DNA from: Longispora fulva
Lineage (GTDB): Bacteria; Actinomycetota; Actinomycetes; Mycobacteriales; Micromonosporaceae
Direction: 5' to 3'
Assembly (NCBI RefSeq): GCF_015751905.1
Contig: NZ_JADOUF010000001.1
Span: forward strand, 6,696,001 to 6,760,000
Length of the DNA stretch: 64,000 nt
Shown here: positions 20,386 through 28,988 of the stretch, piece after piece
Numbering within the stretch: position 1 is the first letter of the stretch
Layout: each line of letters starts with the position of its first letter
The notes under the pieces: generated by a model
The model's database searches: none
The model's input: only the letters and a program-made list of their open reading frames with translations
Told to the model about the DNA's origin: nothing
Translations under genes and position numbers: made by a program

Positions 20386-20413
20386 GTTATAGACGCATTC
20401 GTATGCGTGTCAC
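20386..20413 (-). promoter_or_regulatory. Promoter with embedded inverted repeat, upstream of the acyltransferase
   Basis: Read on the minus strand: GTGACA (20413-20408), a 16-base spacer, then TATAAC (20391-20386). The spacer and the last base of the -35 contain ACGCAT-N4-ATGCGT (20393-20408), a perfect 6-bp inverted repeat between the two promoter boxes. The GTG start codon begins at 20377, where transcription would initiate. The layout suggests a repressible promoter of a leaderless mRNA. Confidence 0.55.
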
Positions 20414-20480
20414 GGGGACGTTTTCCGGGCCTCCCGGGTTGCGCCCGATCTTCCGCCCGCGCAGCCGAGTCACCCGACGA

Positions 20481-21491
20481 TCAGGCGAGCGTCCAGGTGT
20501 CCCCGGTGCGCAGCAGCGCGGCCAGGTCCCCCTCGCCGTTCGCCCGGGCGGCGGTGACCTGGGAGCGGACCAGCTCGTCGTACACCGGGCGGTTGACGCT
20601 GCGGAACACCCCGATCGGGGTGTGGCTCAGATCGGCCTCCGGCAGCCGGGACAGCGCGAAGGCGTACGCCGGCTCCGCCACCGTCTCGTCGTGCACGATG
20701 ATCTCCTCCGGCGCCACGGATCCGGTGGCCACCACCCGGAGCCCGAACCCGCGCGGGTCCTTCACGACGCACTTGTCCCCGAACGTCAGCGGTTGGCCGT
20801 GTTCGAGCCGGATCAGCGCCGCGTCGCGGGTCTCGGAGTCCTTGAGCAGGTCGAACGCGCCATCGTTGAAGATGTTGCAGTTCTGGTAGATCTCGACGAA
20901 CGCCGAACCCTCGTGCGAGGCGGCGGCCCGGAGCACGGACGTGAGGTGCTTGCGGTCGGAGTCGATGGTCCGGGCCACGAACGAGGCCTCCGCGCCCAGC
21001 GCCAGCGAGATCGGGTTGAACGGCCAGTCGGTGGACCCCATCGGGGTTGACTTGGTGACCTTGCCGAGCTCGGACGTCGGCGAGTACTGCCCCTTGGTCA
21101 GGCCGTAGATCCGGTTGTTGAACAGCAGGATCTTCAGGTTGACGTTGCGCCGCAGCGCGTGGATCAGGTGGTTGCCGCCGATGGACAGCGCGTCCCCGTC
21201 GCCCGTGACCACCCAGACGGACAGGTCGGGGCGGGACACCGACAGGCCGGTCGCGATGGCTGGGGCCCGGCCGTGGATGGAGTGCAGGCCGTAGGTGGAC
21301 AGGTAGTACGGGAAGCGCGACGAGCAGCCGATCCCGGAGACGAACACCGTGTTCTCGCGCTTGATGCCCAGCTCGGGCAGGAAGCCCTGCATGGCGGCCA
21401 GGATCGCGTAGTCCCCGCAGCCGGGGCACCAGCGGACCTCCTGGTCGGACTTGAAGTCCTTGGCGGTCAGCTTCAGCTCAGTGGTGGTCAT
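20481..21491 (-). CDS. korB: 2-oxoglutarate:ferredoxin oxidoreductase, beta subunit
   Basis: This 336-residue thiamine-diphosphate subunit has WCPGCGDY (Cys22, Cys25), IGCSSRFPYY and NCNIF, which together supply four cluster-ligand cysteines. The diphosphate/Mg site is GDGDALSIGGNH. With KorA it decarboxylates 2-oxoglutarate to succinyl-CoA and passes electrons to ferredoxin. ATG 21491 overlaps the korA stop by 14 bases, indicating translational coupling. An in-frame GTG at 21500 is possible. No ferredoxin gene is adjacent. Confidence 0.93.
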   Translation of the reverse strand: MTTTELKLTAKDFKSDQEVRWCPGCGDYAILAAMQGFLPELGIKRENTVFVSGIGCSSRFPYYLSTYGLHSIHGRAPAIATGLSVSRPDLSVWVVTGDGDALSIGGNHLIHALRRNVNLKILLFNNRIYGLTKGQYSPTSELGKVTKSTPMGSTDWPFNPISLALGAEASFVARTIDSDRKHLTSVLRAAASHEGSAFVEIYQNCNIFNDGAFDLLKDSETRDAALIRLEHGQPLTFGDKCVVKDPRGFGLRVVATGSVAPEEIIVHDETVAEPAYAFALSRLPEADLSHTPIGVFRSVNRPVYDELVRSQVTAARANGEGDLAALLRTGDTWTLA

Positions 21492-23325
21492 CGAGAACAC
21501 GCTCCAACTCGGCTTCGAGTTCGTGAGAGGTGAACGGCAGGCCCCGGACCCTGTTGTACCCGACGGCGTCGACCAGGTACCTCGCGCGGATCACGTGTGC
21601 GAGCTGGCCCAGGTTCATCTCGGGGATCACGACCCGGTCGTAGCCGGCGAGGACCTCGCCCAGGTTGGCCGGCAGCGGGGACAGGTTCCTCAGGTGCGCC
21701 TGGGCGATGTCGCGGCCCCGGGCGCGCAGGGCCCGGCAGGCCGCGCCGATCGGGCCGTAGGTGGACCCCCATCCCAGGACCAGCACCCGCGCGGCCCCGC
21801 TCGGGTCCTCGACCTCGACGTCGGGGACCACGATCCCGTCGATCTTGGCCTGCCGGGTTCGCACCATGAATTCGTGGTTGTCCGGGTCGTAGGAGATGTC
21901 GCCGGTCTGGTCGGCCTTCTCGATCCCGCCGATCCGGTGCTCCAGCCCGGGCGTGCCCGGAATCGCCCACGGCCTCGCCAAGGTCTCGGGGTCGCGCAGG
22001 TAGGGCAGGAACTTGCCGTCCGGGGCGTTCGGCTCCGCGGCGAACGAAACGTGCAGGTCAGGCAGGTCGTCCACGTTCGGCAGCAGCCACGGCTCGGAGC
22101 CGTTCGCCAGGTAGCCGTCGGACAACAGCAGCACCGGCGTCCGGTAGGTCAGCGCGATCCGGGCCGCCTCCAACGCCGCGTCGAAGCAGTCCGAGGGCGA
22201 ACGCGGCGCGATCACCGCGACCGGGGCCTCGCCGTGCCGGCCGAACAGCGCCATGTTCAGGTCGGCCTGCTCGGTCTTCGTCGGCATCCCGGTCGACGGG
22301 CCGGCGCGCTGCACGTCCACCACGATCAGCGGCAGCTCCAGTGCGATGGCCAGGCTGATCGTCTCGCCCTTGAGCGCCACGCCGGGGCCGCTGGTGGACG
22401 TGACCCCGATGGCCCCGCCATAGGACGCGCCGAGGGCCAGGCCGATCGCGGCGATCTCGTCCTCGGCCTGCACCGTGGTCACGCCGAACTTCTTGTGCTT
22501 GCTCAGCTCGTGCAGGATGTCGGAGGCCGGGGTGATCGGGTACGCGCCGAGGAACACCGGCAGGCCCGAGCGCACCCCGGCCGCGACCAGCCCGTACGCG
22601 AGCGCGACGTTGCCGGTGATGTTGCGGTAGTCGCCCTTGGGCATGGGGGCCGGCTTCACCTCGTACTGCACGGCGAAGTCCTCGGTCGTCTCCCCGAACG
22701 ACCAGCCGGCCTGGAACGCCGTGATGTTCGCCGCGGCCAGCTCGGGCCGGGCGGCGAACTTGCGCTGCAGGAAGGCCAGGGTGCTCTCCGTCGGCCGGTG
22801 GTACAGCCACGACAGCAGCCCGAGGGCGAACATGTTCTTGGCCCGCTCGGCGTCCTTCTTCCCCACGGACTGCTCCGCGAGGGCCTTGACGGTCAGCGAG
22901 GTCAGCGGCACCGGGTGCACGGAGAACTTGTCCAGCGACCCGTCCTCGAGCGGGTTGGCGGCGTAGCCGACCTTGGCCAGCGCCCGGGTGGTGAACTCGT
23001 CGGTGTTGACGATGATCTCCGCGCCGGGGATCAGGTCGCCCACGTTGGCCTTCAGTGCCGCCGGGTTCATCGCGACCAGCACGTGCGGCGCGTCGCCCGG
23101 GGTGAGGATGTCGTAGTCGGCGAAGTGCACCTGGAAGCTGGAGACGCCGGGCAGGGTGCCGGCGGGGGCCCGGATCTCGGCCGGGAAGTTCGGCAGCGTC
23201 GACAGGTCGTTGCCGAACTGCGCCGTCTCCGACGTGAACCGGTCCCCAGTCAGCTGCATGCCGTCCCCGGAGTCGCCAGCGAACCGGATCACGACCCGGT
23301 CCAACTGACGGAGCTGCTTCGTCAC
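21478..23325 (-). CDS. korA: 2-oxoglutarate:ferredoxin oxidoreductase, alpha subunit (gamma-alpha fusion)
   Basis: This 615-residue protein has the gamma domain fused at the N-terminus (RFAGDSGDGMQLTGDRF, about residues 14-190), then the pyrimidine-binding alpha domain with GAYPITPASDILHELSKH near residue 260. This fused form is standard in actinobacteria, where KorAB can replace or complement the 2-oxoglutarate dehydrogenase complex. The GTG start is supported by AAGGAGG (23333-23339) with a 7-base spacing. Confidence 0.94.
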   Translation of the reverse strand: MTKQLRQLDRVVIRFAGDSGDGMQLTGDRFTSETAQFGNDLSTLPNFPAEIRAPAGTLPGVSSFQVHFADYDILTPGDAPHVLVAMNPAALKANVGDLIPGAEIIVNTDEFTTRALAKVGYAANPLEDGSLDKFSVHPVPLTSLTVKALAEQSVGKKDAERAKNMFALGLLSWLYHRPTESTLAFLQRKFAARPELAAANITAFQAGWSFGETTEDFAVQYEVKPAPMPKGDYRNITGNVALAYGLVAAGVRSGLPVFLGAYPITPASDILHELSKHKKFGVTTVQAEDEIAAIGLALGASYGGAIGVTSTSGPGVALKGETISLAIALELPLIVVDVQRAGPSTGMPTKTEQADLNMALFGRHGEAPVAVIAPRSPSDCFDAALEAARIALTYRTPVLLLSDGYLANGSEPWLLPNVDDLPDLHVSFAAEPNAPDGKFLPYLRDPETLARPWAIPGTPGLEHRIGGIEKADQTGDISYDPDNHEFMVRTRQAKIDGIVVPDVEVEDPSGAARVLVLGWGSTYGPIGAACRALRARGRDIAQAHLRNLSPLPANLGEVLAGYDRVVIPEMNLGQLAHVIRARYLVDAVGYNRVRGLPFTSHELEAELERVLDDHH

Positions 23326-23453
23326 GCTGTTGCCTCCTTCGGAAGCTCCCTGGCACTGCGATGCTAGTCCGTAACGGGGCGAAAGACTTCCTCGCTTCTT
23401 ACCGAATAGTGACGCCGTCGCCCACAGGGGCAGTCCGGCGGAACAATGAGTGA

Positions 23454-25016
23454 ATGAGAAAGCTGACCCCCGTGCTGACCGGTCTGGTCTCCGCCGCCGG
23501 GGCGCTGGCCGTCGCCGAGCTCGTGGCGGCCTGGCTGAACCCGACCTCCTCGCCGGTGTTGGCCGTGGGCGCGGCCATCATCGACGCCACACCGCGGTGG
23601 CTGAAAGAGTTCGCGGTCCAGACATTCGGTACGGCGGACAAGGCCGTACTGTTGACTGTCATCTATTTGTCACTAGCGGCGTACGCCGGCGCGCTCGGGG
23701 TGCTCGCCGTCCGCAGACCGTCGCTCGGGCTCGTCGGCGTGGCCCTGTTCGGGGTCGTCGGGGTGGCGGCCGTCCTCGGCCGGCCGACCGCCGGACCGGC
23801 CGACGTGCTGCCCACGGTGGCCGGCACCCTGGCCGGGATCTGGCTGCTGCTCAGCCTGGCGAAACGGGCCCGGGACCTGGCCGACAGCGACCGGGAGTTC
23901 GCGGAATACGCCCGTGAGCAGGGAAAACGCGAGGGTAGGGTGCCTGGGCAGCGCGCCCTCGCCGCCGAGCACCGCCGCTCCTTCCTCCTCCTGGGCGCGG
24001 TGGCCGCCGGCGCCCTGGTCGTCGGGGGTGGCGCCCGGCTGTGGGCCGTGGCCCGCTCGGTCGGCACCCGGTCGCGGGAGGCCGTGAGACTTCCCCCGTC
24101 GACCCTGCCGGTGCCCGACGGCGTGGACCTCAAGCTGCCGGAGTTGAGCAGCTTCTACACCGACAACCGTGACTTCTACCGGATCGACACCGCTCTGTCG
24201 GTGCCGCAGGTCGACGCGGCGACCTGGAAGCTCAAGATCCACGGGATGGTCGACCGGCCCCGGACGGTCACCTTCGACGAGCTGCGGGCCATGCCGGCCA
24301 TGGAACGCGACATCACCCTGAACTGCGTGTCGAACGAGGTCGGCGGCCCGTATATCGGCACGGCTCGCTGGCTCGGCGTGTCGCTGGGCGCCCTGCTCCG
24401 CGAGGTCGGGATCCGGGGCGGCGCCGACCAGGTGGTCAGCCGCTCGACCGACGGCTGGACCTGCGGCACCCCGGTCGCCACCCTGCTCGACGGCCGGGAC
24501 GCGATGCTGGTGTACGGCATGAACGGCCAGCCGCTGCCCATCGAGCACGGCTTCCCGGTCCGCGTGATCGTCCCCGGCCTCTACGGCTACGTGTCCGCGT
24601 GCAAGTGGCTGGCCGAGATGGAGGTGACCACGTTCGCCGAGTTCGACGCGTACTGGGTCCGCCGCGGCTGGTCGGCCCAGGCCCCGGTCAAGACGGCCTC
24701 CCGGATCGACACCCCGACCCGGCGGGCGAAGGCAGGGCCGGTCTCCGTCGCAGGGGTCGCCTGGGCCCAGCACCGGGGCATCTCCAAGGTCGAGGTGCAG
24801 GTCGACGACGCGCCCTGGCAGGAGGCCCGCCTGGCGGCCGAGCCGAGCGCGGACACCTGGCGGCAGTGGGTGCACGTCTGGGACGCCACCCCCGGCTCGC
24901 ACCGGCTCCGGGTCCGGGCCACCGACGGCACCGGTGCGACCCAGACCGGCGAGGAGCGCGGGGTGGTGCCCGACGGCGCGACCGGCTGGCACGAGGTGAC
25001 CGTGTCGGTCGAATGA
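23454..25016 (+). CDS. Membrane-anchored molybdopterin-dependent oxidoreductase (sulfite oxidase fold)
   Basis: The 520-residue protein starts with four hydrophobic helices (about residues 5-137). A cytoplasmic linker follows, then a twin-arginine-like HRRSFLLLGAVAAGALVV segment near 177. After it comes an exported sulfite-oxidase-type domain (about 220-410) and an Ig-like dimerisation domain. The predicted molybdenum ligand is Cys291 in TLNCVSNE. Electron donor and acceptor are unknown; bacterial relatives include sulfite dehydrogenases and methionine-sulfoxide reductases. No cytochrome gene is adjacent. It is convergent with the following gene, 7 bases apart. Confidence 0.85.
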   Translation: MRKLTPVLTGLVSAAGALAVAELVAAWLNPTSSPVLAVGAAIIDATPRWLKEFAVQTFGTADKAVLLTVIYLSLAAYAGALGVLAVRRPSLGLVGVALFGVVGVAAVLGRPTAGPADVLPTVAGTLAGIWLLLSLAKRARDLADSDREFAEYAREQGKREGRVPGQRALAAEHRRSFLLLGAVAAGALVVGGGARLWAVARSVGTRSREAVRLPPSTLPVPDGVDLKLPELSSFYTDNRDFYRIDTALSVPQVDAATWKLKIHGMVDRPRTVTFDELRAMPAMERDITLNCVSNEVGGPYIGTARWLGVSLGALLREVGIRGGADQVVSRSTDGWTCGTPVATLLDGRDAMLVYGMNGQPLPIEHGFPVRVIVPGLYGYVSACKWLAEMEVTTFAEFDAYWVRRGWSAQAPVKTASRIDTPTRRAKAGPVSVAGVAWAQHRGISKVEVQVDDAPWQEARLAAEPSADTWRQWVHVWDATPGSHRLRVRATDGTGATQTGEERGVVPDGATGWHEVTVSVE

Positions 25017-25023
25017 GAGGGCC

Positions 25024-26064
25024 TCAGCTGAACCGCTTGCCGTCCCAGGTCAGGGTCTGACTGGCCTTCGACGTGTACAGCGTGAGCTGCGGGTTGCGCA
25101 GCTGCCAGGCCTCCAGCGGCGTGGCGGTGGAGCGCGGCCAGGCGTAGGGGGTGGACAGCACGGTGAACGCCGTGCCCACCTCGGTCATCCGGAGCACGAA
25201 CAGCGCGGTGTCCAGCCCCGCCGGCAGGGCCTTGCCGGTCGGGAAGCAGGTCACGGGGGTGAGCATCTCGCTCACGCCGTCCTTGTCCAGGTCGGCGAAC
25301 TCGGCGATCCCGAGGTTGCTGCCGATCCGGTACTCCGCGCCCGACGTGCGGGCCACCCCGCCCTCGAAGGTCAGCTTCCCGCCCGGGCACTCCGGACTGC
25401 CGCTGTCGGGCAGCGTGAGCGTGGTGTTGTTCGCGTCCACCGTCCCCGTGTACTTCGTGACCTGGCTGAACTGGCCGTCCCGGAACACGTAGGCCCGCTG
25501 CTGGGTGGGGGCCAGCGCCGTACTGGCCGGCGGGTTCATCCCGACCGTGACCGTGTCCCCGGTGACCTGCACGGCGTCCACCCGGATCGGGCTGCCCGGG
25601 TCGACGACGCCGACGGCGGACAGCGAACCGTCCGGCGAGTTCCGGACGAAGACCAGCGGGGTGGTGTCCGGGCAGGCCACCGGCACGATGGCCACCGGGG
25701 CGCCCATGCCGGCCACCTGGCCGTAGCCGACCGGGGACGCGCCGCCGAGCGTGGTGCCGCCGGGGCAGCCGGGCACGGCGGGCACCGGGACCCGCTCGAC
25801 GGACCAGTTCACCTTGGAGAAGTCGGCGGCCGGCCGGCCGAGGTTCTGCGCCGGGACCTTGTGCTCCGGCCACTGCGTGACGACCAGCCCGCTGGCGACC
25901 AGCACGGCGGCCGCCACGCCGGTGACCCGCAGCCGCTGCCGGCGGGTCCGCCGGGCGGCCCGGGCGCGCAGCTGCGCCGAGCCGGGACCGACGACCTCTT
26001 CGCGGACCACGGTGCGCAGGCCGGCGAATGCCTTGGCCAGCGGATCGGGCTCGAGCTCCGTCAT
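25024..26064 (-). CDS. Single-pass membrane protein encoded with an ECF sigma factor (possible anti-sigma)
   Basis: This 346-residue protein has a basic cytoplasmic N-terminus of about 44 residues (RARAARRTRRQRLR), one membrane helix at about 45-66 and a 280-residue exported domain with four or more cysteines. Its ATG overlaps the sigma-factor stop (ATGA), so the two are coupled. Position and topology fit an anti-sigma factor or sensor. No zinc-binding HxxxCxxC anti-sigma motif is present, and the cytoplasmic part is short, so that role is inference. Confidence 0.6.
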   Translation of the reverse strand: MTELEPDPLAKAFAGLRTVVREEVVGPGSAQLRARAARRTRRQRLRVTGVAAAVLVASGLVVTQWPEHKVPAQNLGRPAADFSKVNWSVERVPVPAVPGCPGGTTLGGASPVGYGQVAGMGAPVAIVPVACPDTTPLVFVRNSPDGSLSAVGVVDPGSPIRVDAVQVTGDTVTVGMNPPASTALAPTQQRAYVFRDGQFSQVTKYTGTVDANNTTLTLPDSGSPECPGGKLTFEGGVARTSGAEYRIGSNLGIAEFADLDKDGVSEMLTPVTCFPTGKALPAGLDTALFVLRMTEVGTAFTVLSTPYAWPRSTATPLEAWQLRNPQLTLYTSKASQTLTWDGKRFS

Positions 26065-26558
26065 GGCGCGACCTCTTCTTTGAGCAGGGTGGCCATGGCG
26101 TTACGGCCCCGGTGCAGCCAGGACTTGACCGTGCCGGACGGCACCGACAGCTCGCGGGCGATGTCGTCGACCGGCAGGTCCGCGAGATAGTGCAGCACGA
26201 GGGCGTTGCGCTGCCCGGACGGCAGGGCGCGCAGGGCCGCGACGAGGGCGACCCGGTCCGGGCTCAGCTCGGGGGTGTTCTCCACCCGGCTGCGCTCCAG
26301 GAAGCGGCGGGCCACCCCGCGACGGCGCCAGCGGCTGGTGGCGAGGTTGTACCCGACCCGGCGCAGCCAGGCGACCGGGTCGTCGTAGGTCACGACGGCG
26401 GACCAGCGCTGCCAGGCGCGGGCGAACGACTCCTGTGCCATGTCCTGGGCATCGCCCAGGTCGCCGCACAGGGCGTAGAGCATCGCGACGAGTTCGCTGT
26501 AGTGCGCCGCGTAGAGCGCGTGGAAGTCGGCGCTGTCAGCGGGGGTGGAGCGAGACAT
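26061..26558 (-). CDS. ECF RNA polymerase sigma factor (SigE-like actinobacterial family)
   Basis: This 165-residue protein has region 2 (DFHALYAAHYSELVAML, with GDAQDMAQESFARAWQRW) and region 4 (ALPSGQRNALVLHYLADLPVDDIARELSVPSGTVKSWLHRG). There is no C-terminal extension. ATG 26558 has GGAGGAG 4 bases upstream. The frame stays open far upstream, but those codons lie opposite other genes. It is divergent from the second nuo cluster, about 100 bases away, so it could influence that promoter. Confidence 0.88.
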   Translation of the reverse strand: MSRSTPADSADFHALYAAHYSELVAMLYALCGDLGDAQDMAQESFARAWQRWSAVVTYDDPVAWLRRVGYNLATSRWRRRGVARRFLERSRVENTPELSPDRVALVAALRALPSGQRNALVLHYLADLPVDDIARELSVPSGTVKSWLHRGRNAMATLLKEEVAP

Positions 26559-26657
26559 CCGCTCCTCCGTGGGGTGAACTGAAGCGGCAACCGACATCGT
26601 AGTCACGCAAGGACAGACGCGCATCCCTGCCTTCTGGTTGCGGGTACGCTGCGCATC

Positions 26658-27029
26658 GTGGCGGAATATCTGAGCACCTACCGGTTGCTGGGCCTGCTGC
26701 TGGTCCTCGCCGGCGGCTTCTTCACGGTCGCGTTCACCGCGAACCGGCTGCTGAGCCGCAGGGTCCCGTCGGCGTCCAAGGGCGCCAGCTACGAGTGCGG
26801 CATCGACCCGGTGGGCGGCGACTGGGCCCAGACCCAGGTCCGCTACTACGTGTACGCCTACCTGTACGTCCTCTTCGCCGTCGAGAGCGTGTTCCTTTTT
26901 CCGTGGGCCGTGACCTTCGACCTCAAGGGCTTCGGGATGACCACGGTGGTCGAGATGGCCGTGTTCGTGGCGGTCCTGGCCCTCGGTCTGCTGTACGCCT
27001 GGCGCAAGCGCGTCCTGCGGTGGACATAG
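26658..27029 (+). CDS. nuoA2: NADH-quinone oxidoreductase-like subunit A (second cluster)
   Basis: This 123-residue protein has three helices, with the conserved loop YECGIDPVGGDWAQTQVRYYVYAYLYVLFAVESVFLFPW in abbreviated form: the ECG motif, the RYYVYAYL helix and a membrane Glu-Ser pair. It is the first gene of a partial complex I cluster. The start is GTG. NuoB follows after 9 bases. The gene is about 100 bases from the divergent sigma factor. Confidence 0.9.
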   Translation: MAEYLSTYRLLGLLLVLAGGFFTVAFTANRLLSRRVPSASKGASYECGIDPVGGDWAQTQVRYYVYAYLYVLFAVESVFLFPWAVTFDLKGFGMTTVVEMAVFVAVLALGLLYAWRKRVLRWT

Positions 27030-27038
27030 GCTGTCCTC

Positions 27039-27557
27039 ATGGGTGTGGGTGGAGTTCTCGGTGAGCCGATCCGGTTCGTGCTGAACTGGGGCCGGAAGTA
27101 TTCCCTCTGGGTCTTCAACTTCGGCCTGGCCTGCTGCGCGATCGAGTTCATCGCCGCGTCGATGGGCCGGCACGATTTCATCCGGCTCGGCGTCATCCCG
27201 TTCGCGCACGGCCCCCGGCAGGCGGACCTGATGGTCGTGTCCGGCACGGTCACCGACAAGATGGCCCCGGCGATCAAGCGGCTCTACGACCAGATGCCCG
27301 AGCCGAAGTACGTGATCTCGTTCGGCGCCTGCTCCAACTCCGGCGGCCCCTACTGGGACTCCTACAGCGTCACCAAGGGCGTCGACCAGCTCATCCCCGT
27401 CGACGTCTACGTGCCCGGCTGCCCGCCGCGCCCGGAGGCCCTGCTGCACGGCATCCTGACCCTGCAGGCGCAGATCGCCCGGGAGCGCTCCGGCTTCGGC
27501 GGGGTGCAGCGCGACGCCGCCTCGCTGACCGCCCCCATGGTCACCCGCCCGCTCTGA
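27039..27557 (+). CDS. nuoB2: NADH-quinone oxidoreductase-like subunit B (second cluster)
   Basis: This 172-residue protein keeps all four N2-cluster cysteines: Cys32 and Cys33 (LACCAIE), Cys98 (GACSNSGG) and Cys128 (PGCPPRPE). It should therefore still bind the cluster that reduces quinone. It differs from the main-operon subunit in the C-terminal tail. The usual partner NuoD is not encoded in this cluster. Confidence 0.93.
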   Translation: MGVGGVLGEPIRFVLNWGRKYSLWVFNFGLACCAIEFIAASMGRHDFIRLGVIPFAHGPRQADLMVVSGTVTDKMAPAIKRLYDQMPEPKYVISFGACSNSGGPYWDSYSVTKGVDQLIPVDVYVPGCPPRPEALLHGILTLQAQIARERSGFGGVQRDAASLTAPMVTRPL

Positions 27558-27632
27558 GGGCCGGCGCCCCGGCCGCGCGCACGATCTCGGCGTTTCTCCG
27601 ACAGCCGGCCGACCGGCGTGTCCAATGAAGTG

Positions 27633-28199
27633 ATGAGCGAATTTCCCGAGACCGTCGAGGAACAACCCCCCAAGAGCAGGAAGGGGTTGTACTGGACGCT
27701 CGGGGCCGCCGGTGCCGTCCTCCTCCTCGCCGTGCTGTGCTGCGGGGGCGTGGCCGTGGTCGTCGCGAGGAAGGCGACGGCGAACGACGGCCCGAAAGGG
27801 GGGTACGCCCTCAACGCCCCGGCCCGGGACGGGAAGTTCGAGTTCACCGCGAGCCGGGTCGAGTGCGGGGTGCCCCAGATCGGCCAGGACTTCGTGATCC
27901 GCAGGGCCCAGGGCCAGTTCTGCATGGTGACGCTGATGGTGAAGAACATCGGGGAGACCCCGCAGACGTTCTCCGTGGTCAACCAGCACGGCTGGGGCCT
28001 GAAGGGGGTCTACTACGACACCGACGAGGTGGCCACGGCCTTCGCGAACGTCGAGCAGAGCCTGTGGATGAGCCGGCTGAACCCCGGCAACGTGATCTTC
28101 GGGGTGATCGTGTTCGACATCCCGACCCAGGGGTCGCTGGAGAAGTTGGAACTGCATGACGCGCCGTCGTCCGGTGGGGTGGTCGTGAAGGTGTCCTGA
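27633..28199 (+). CDS. DUF4352-like membrane-anchored protein, copy 1
   Basis: This 188-residue protein has a short acidic N-terminus, one membrane helix at about 19-45 and an exported Ig-like domain. Landmarks are ECGVPQIG, QFCMVTLMVKNIGETPQ, QHGWG and a closing LHDAPSSGG. The same landmarks recur in the protein at 28367, so the two are paralogues; each keeps two cysteines that could form a disulfide. The function of the DUF4352/Telokin-like fold is unknown. An alternative GTG start lies at 27618. The gene sits inside the second nuo cluster, which is unusual. Confidence 0.7.
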   Translation: MSEFPETVEEQPPKSRKGLYWTLGAAGAVLLLAVLCCGGVAVVVARKATANDGPKGGYALNAPARDGKFEFTASRVECGVPQIGQDFVIRRAQGQFCMVTLMVKNIGETPQTFSVVNQHGWGLKGVYYDTDEVATAFANVEQSLWMSRLNPGNVIFGVIVFDIPTQGSLEKLELHDAPSSGGVVVKVS

Positions 28200-28366
28200 C
28201 CCGCTGGGCGGGCACGTCTCCGGGCGGTGGGCTCCACCGTAATCATCAAAGGATCTTGATGTTTTGCCCTTTTCTTACCTTCGAATATGCAATATTCCGT
28301 AGTTGATCAAGGAATACGGGTGGGGGGCGGGTCCCGCAATCGGGCTTGACCTAGTTCAATGGACCA
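28200..28366. promoter_or_regulatory. AT-rich intergenic region with nested inverted repeats
   Basis: This gap is visibly richer in A/T than its surroundings. CATCAA (28244-28249) pairs with TTGATG (28256-28261) and is followed by TTTT, a possible terminator for the first DUF4352 gene. Downstream, GAATAT-gca-ATATTC (28283-28297) is a perfect palindrome, and TATTCC (28293-28298) pairs with GGAATA (28311-28316). A promoter such as TTGCCC (28264-28269), 16 bases, TATGCA (28286-28291) would overlap the palindrome. Confidence 0.45.
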
Positions 28367-28960
28367 ATGAGCACCCCGGGTGAGCGAACCGAGACGAGGA
28401 ACTGGCGCTACGTCGTCCTCCTTGGTGGCATCCTCACGGCTTTCGTGGCCTCCGGGCTCGGCATCTGGCTCCTGGGCGACCACGGCGACGGCGACAAGAC
28501 CCCGATCACCCCGCCGGCCGCCTACGAGACGCTGATTCCGCCCATCGACGTCCCCGGCATGGTCGGAGCGACCCTGTCGCCCCCGGTCCGCGACGGGGCG
28601 CTGGAGTTCACGGTCGCCGGCAGCAGGTGCGGCGTGATCCGGCTCGGCGAGCGGGAGGCCAAGGGCGAGTTCTGCACGGTCAGGGTGCTCGTCCACAACA
28701 TCGGGGACACGGCGCGCCGGCTCCCCGTCGCCGCGCAACACGGCCAGGGCTCGGACAACGTCCGCTACGCGTCCGACCCGGCCCTGATCGACGCCGGAGT
28801 CGCAGCGGGCGGCAGGGAGAACCCGTGGCAGGCGGAGATCAGGCCGGGCGAGACCCGGCTCGGGATGCTCATCTTCGAAGTCCCGCGCGGGGTGAAGCTG
28901 GTGTCTGTCGAGTTGCACGAATCGCCAACCTCGCCCGGAGCGAAGGTCACCCTCAACTAA
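28367..28960 (+). CDS. DUF4352-like membrane-anchored protein, copy 2
   Basis: This 197-residue paralogue of the protein at 27633 has a membrane helix at about 15-37 and a proline-rich linker. The exported domain shows RCGVIRLG, EFCTVRVLVHNIGDTAR, QHGQG and LHESPTSPG in the same order. The shared cysteines are conserved. It is followed by nuoC2 after 28 bases, so it may be cotranscribed with the rest of the cluster from the AT-rich region upstream. Whether it is an accessory of the complex is not known. Confidence 0.68.
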   Translation: MSTPGERTETRNWRYVVLLGGILTAFVASGLGIWLLGDHGDGDKTPITPPAAYETLIPPIDVPGMVGATLSPPVRDGALEFTVAGSRCGVIRLGEREAKGEFCTVRVLVHNIGDTARRLPVAAQHGQGSDNVRYASDPALIDAGVAAGGRENPWQAEIRPGETRLGMLIFEVPRGVKLVSVELHESPTSPGAKVTLN

Positions 28961-28988
28961 TCGGCCCCCGACCCCTAGGATCTGGGAC

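Noticed and set aside
25024..26064. Lipoprotein or secreted enzyme instead of a sigma-linked membrane protein
   Set aside because: The hydrophobic segment starts near residue 45 after a basic cytoplasmic part and has no lipobox cysteine, which fits a signal-anchor better than a cleaved signal.
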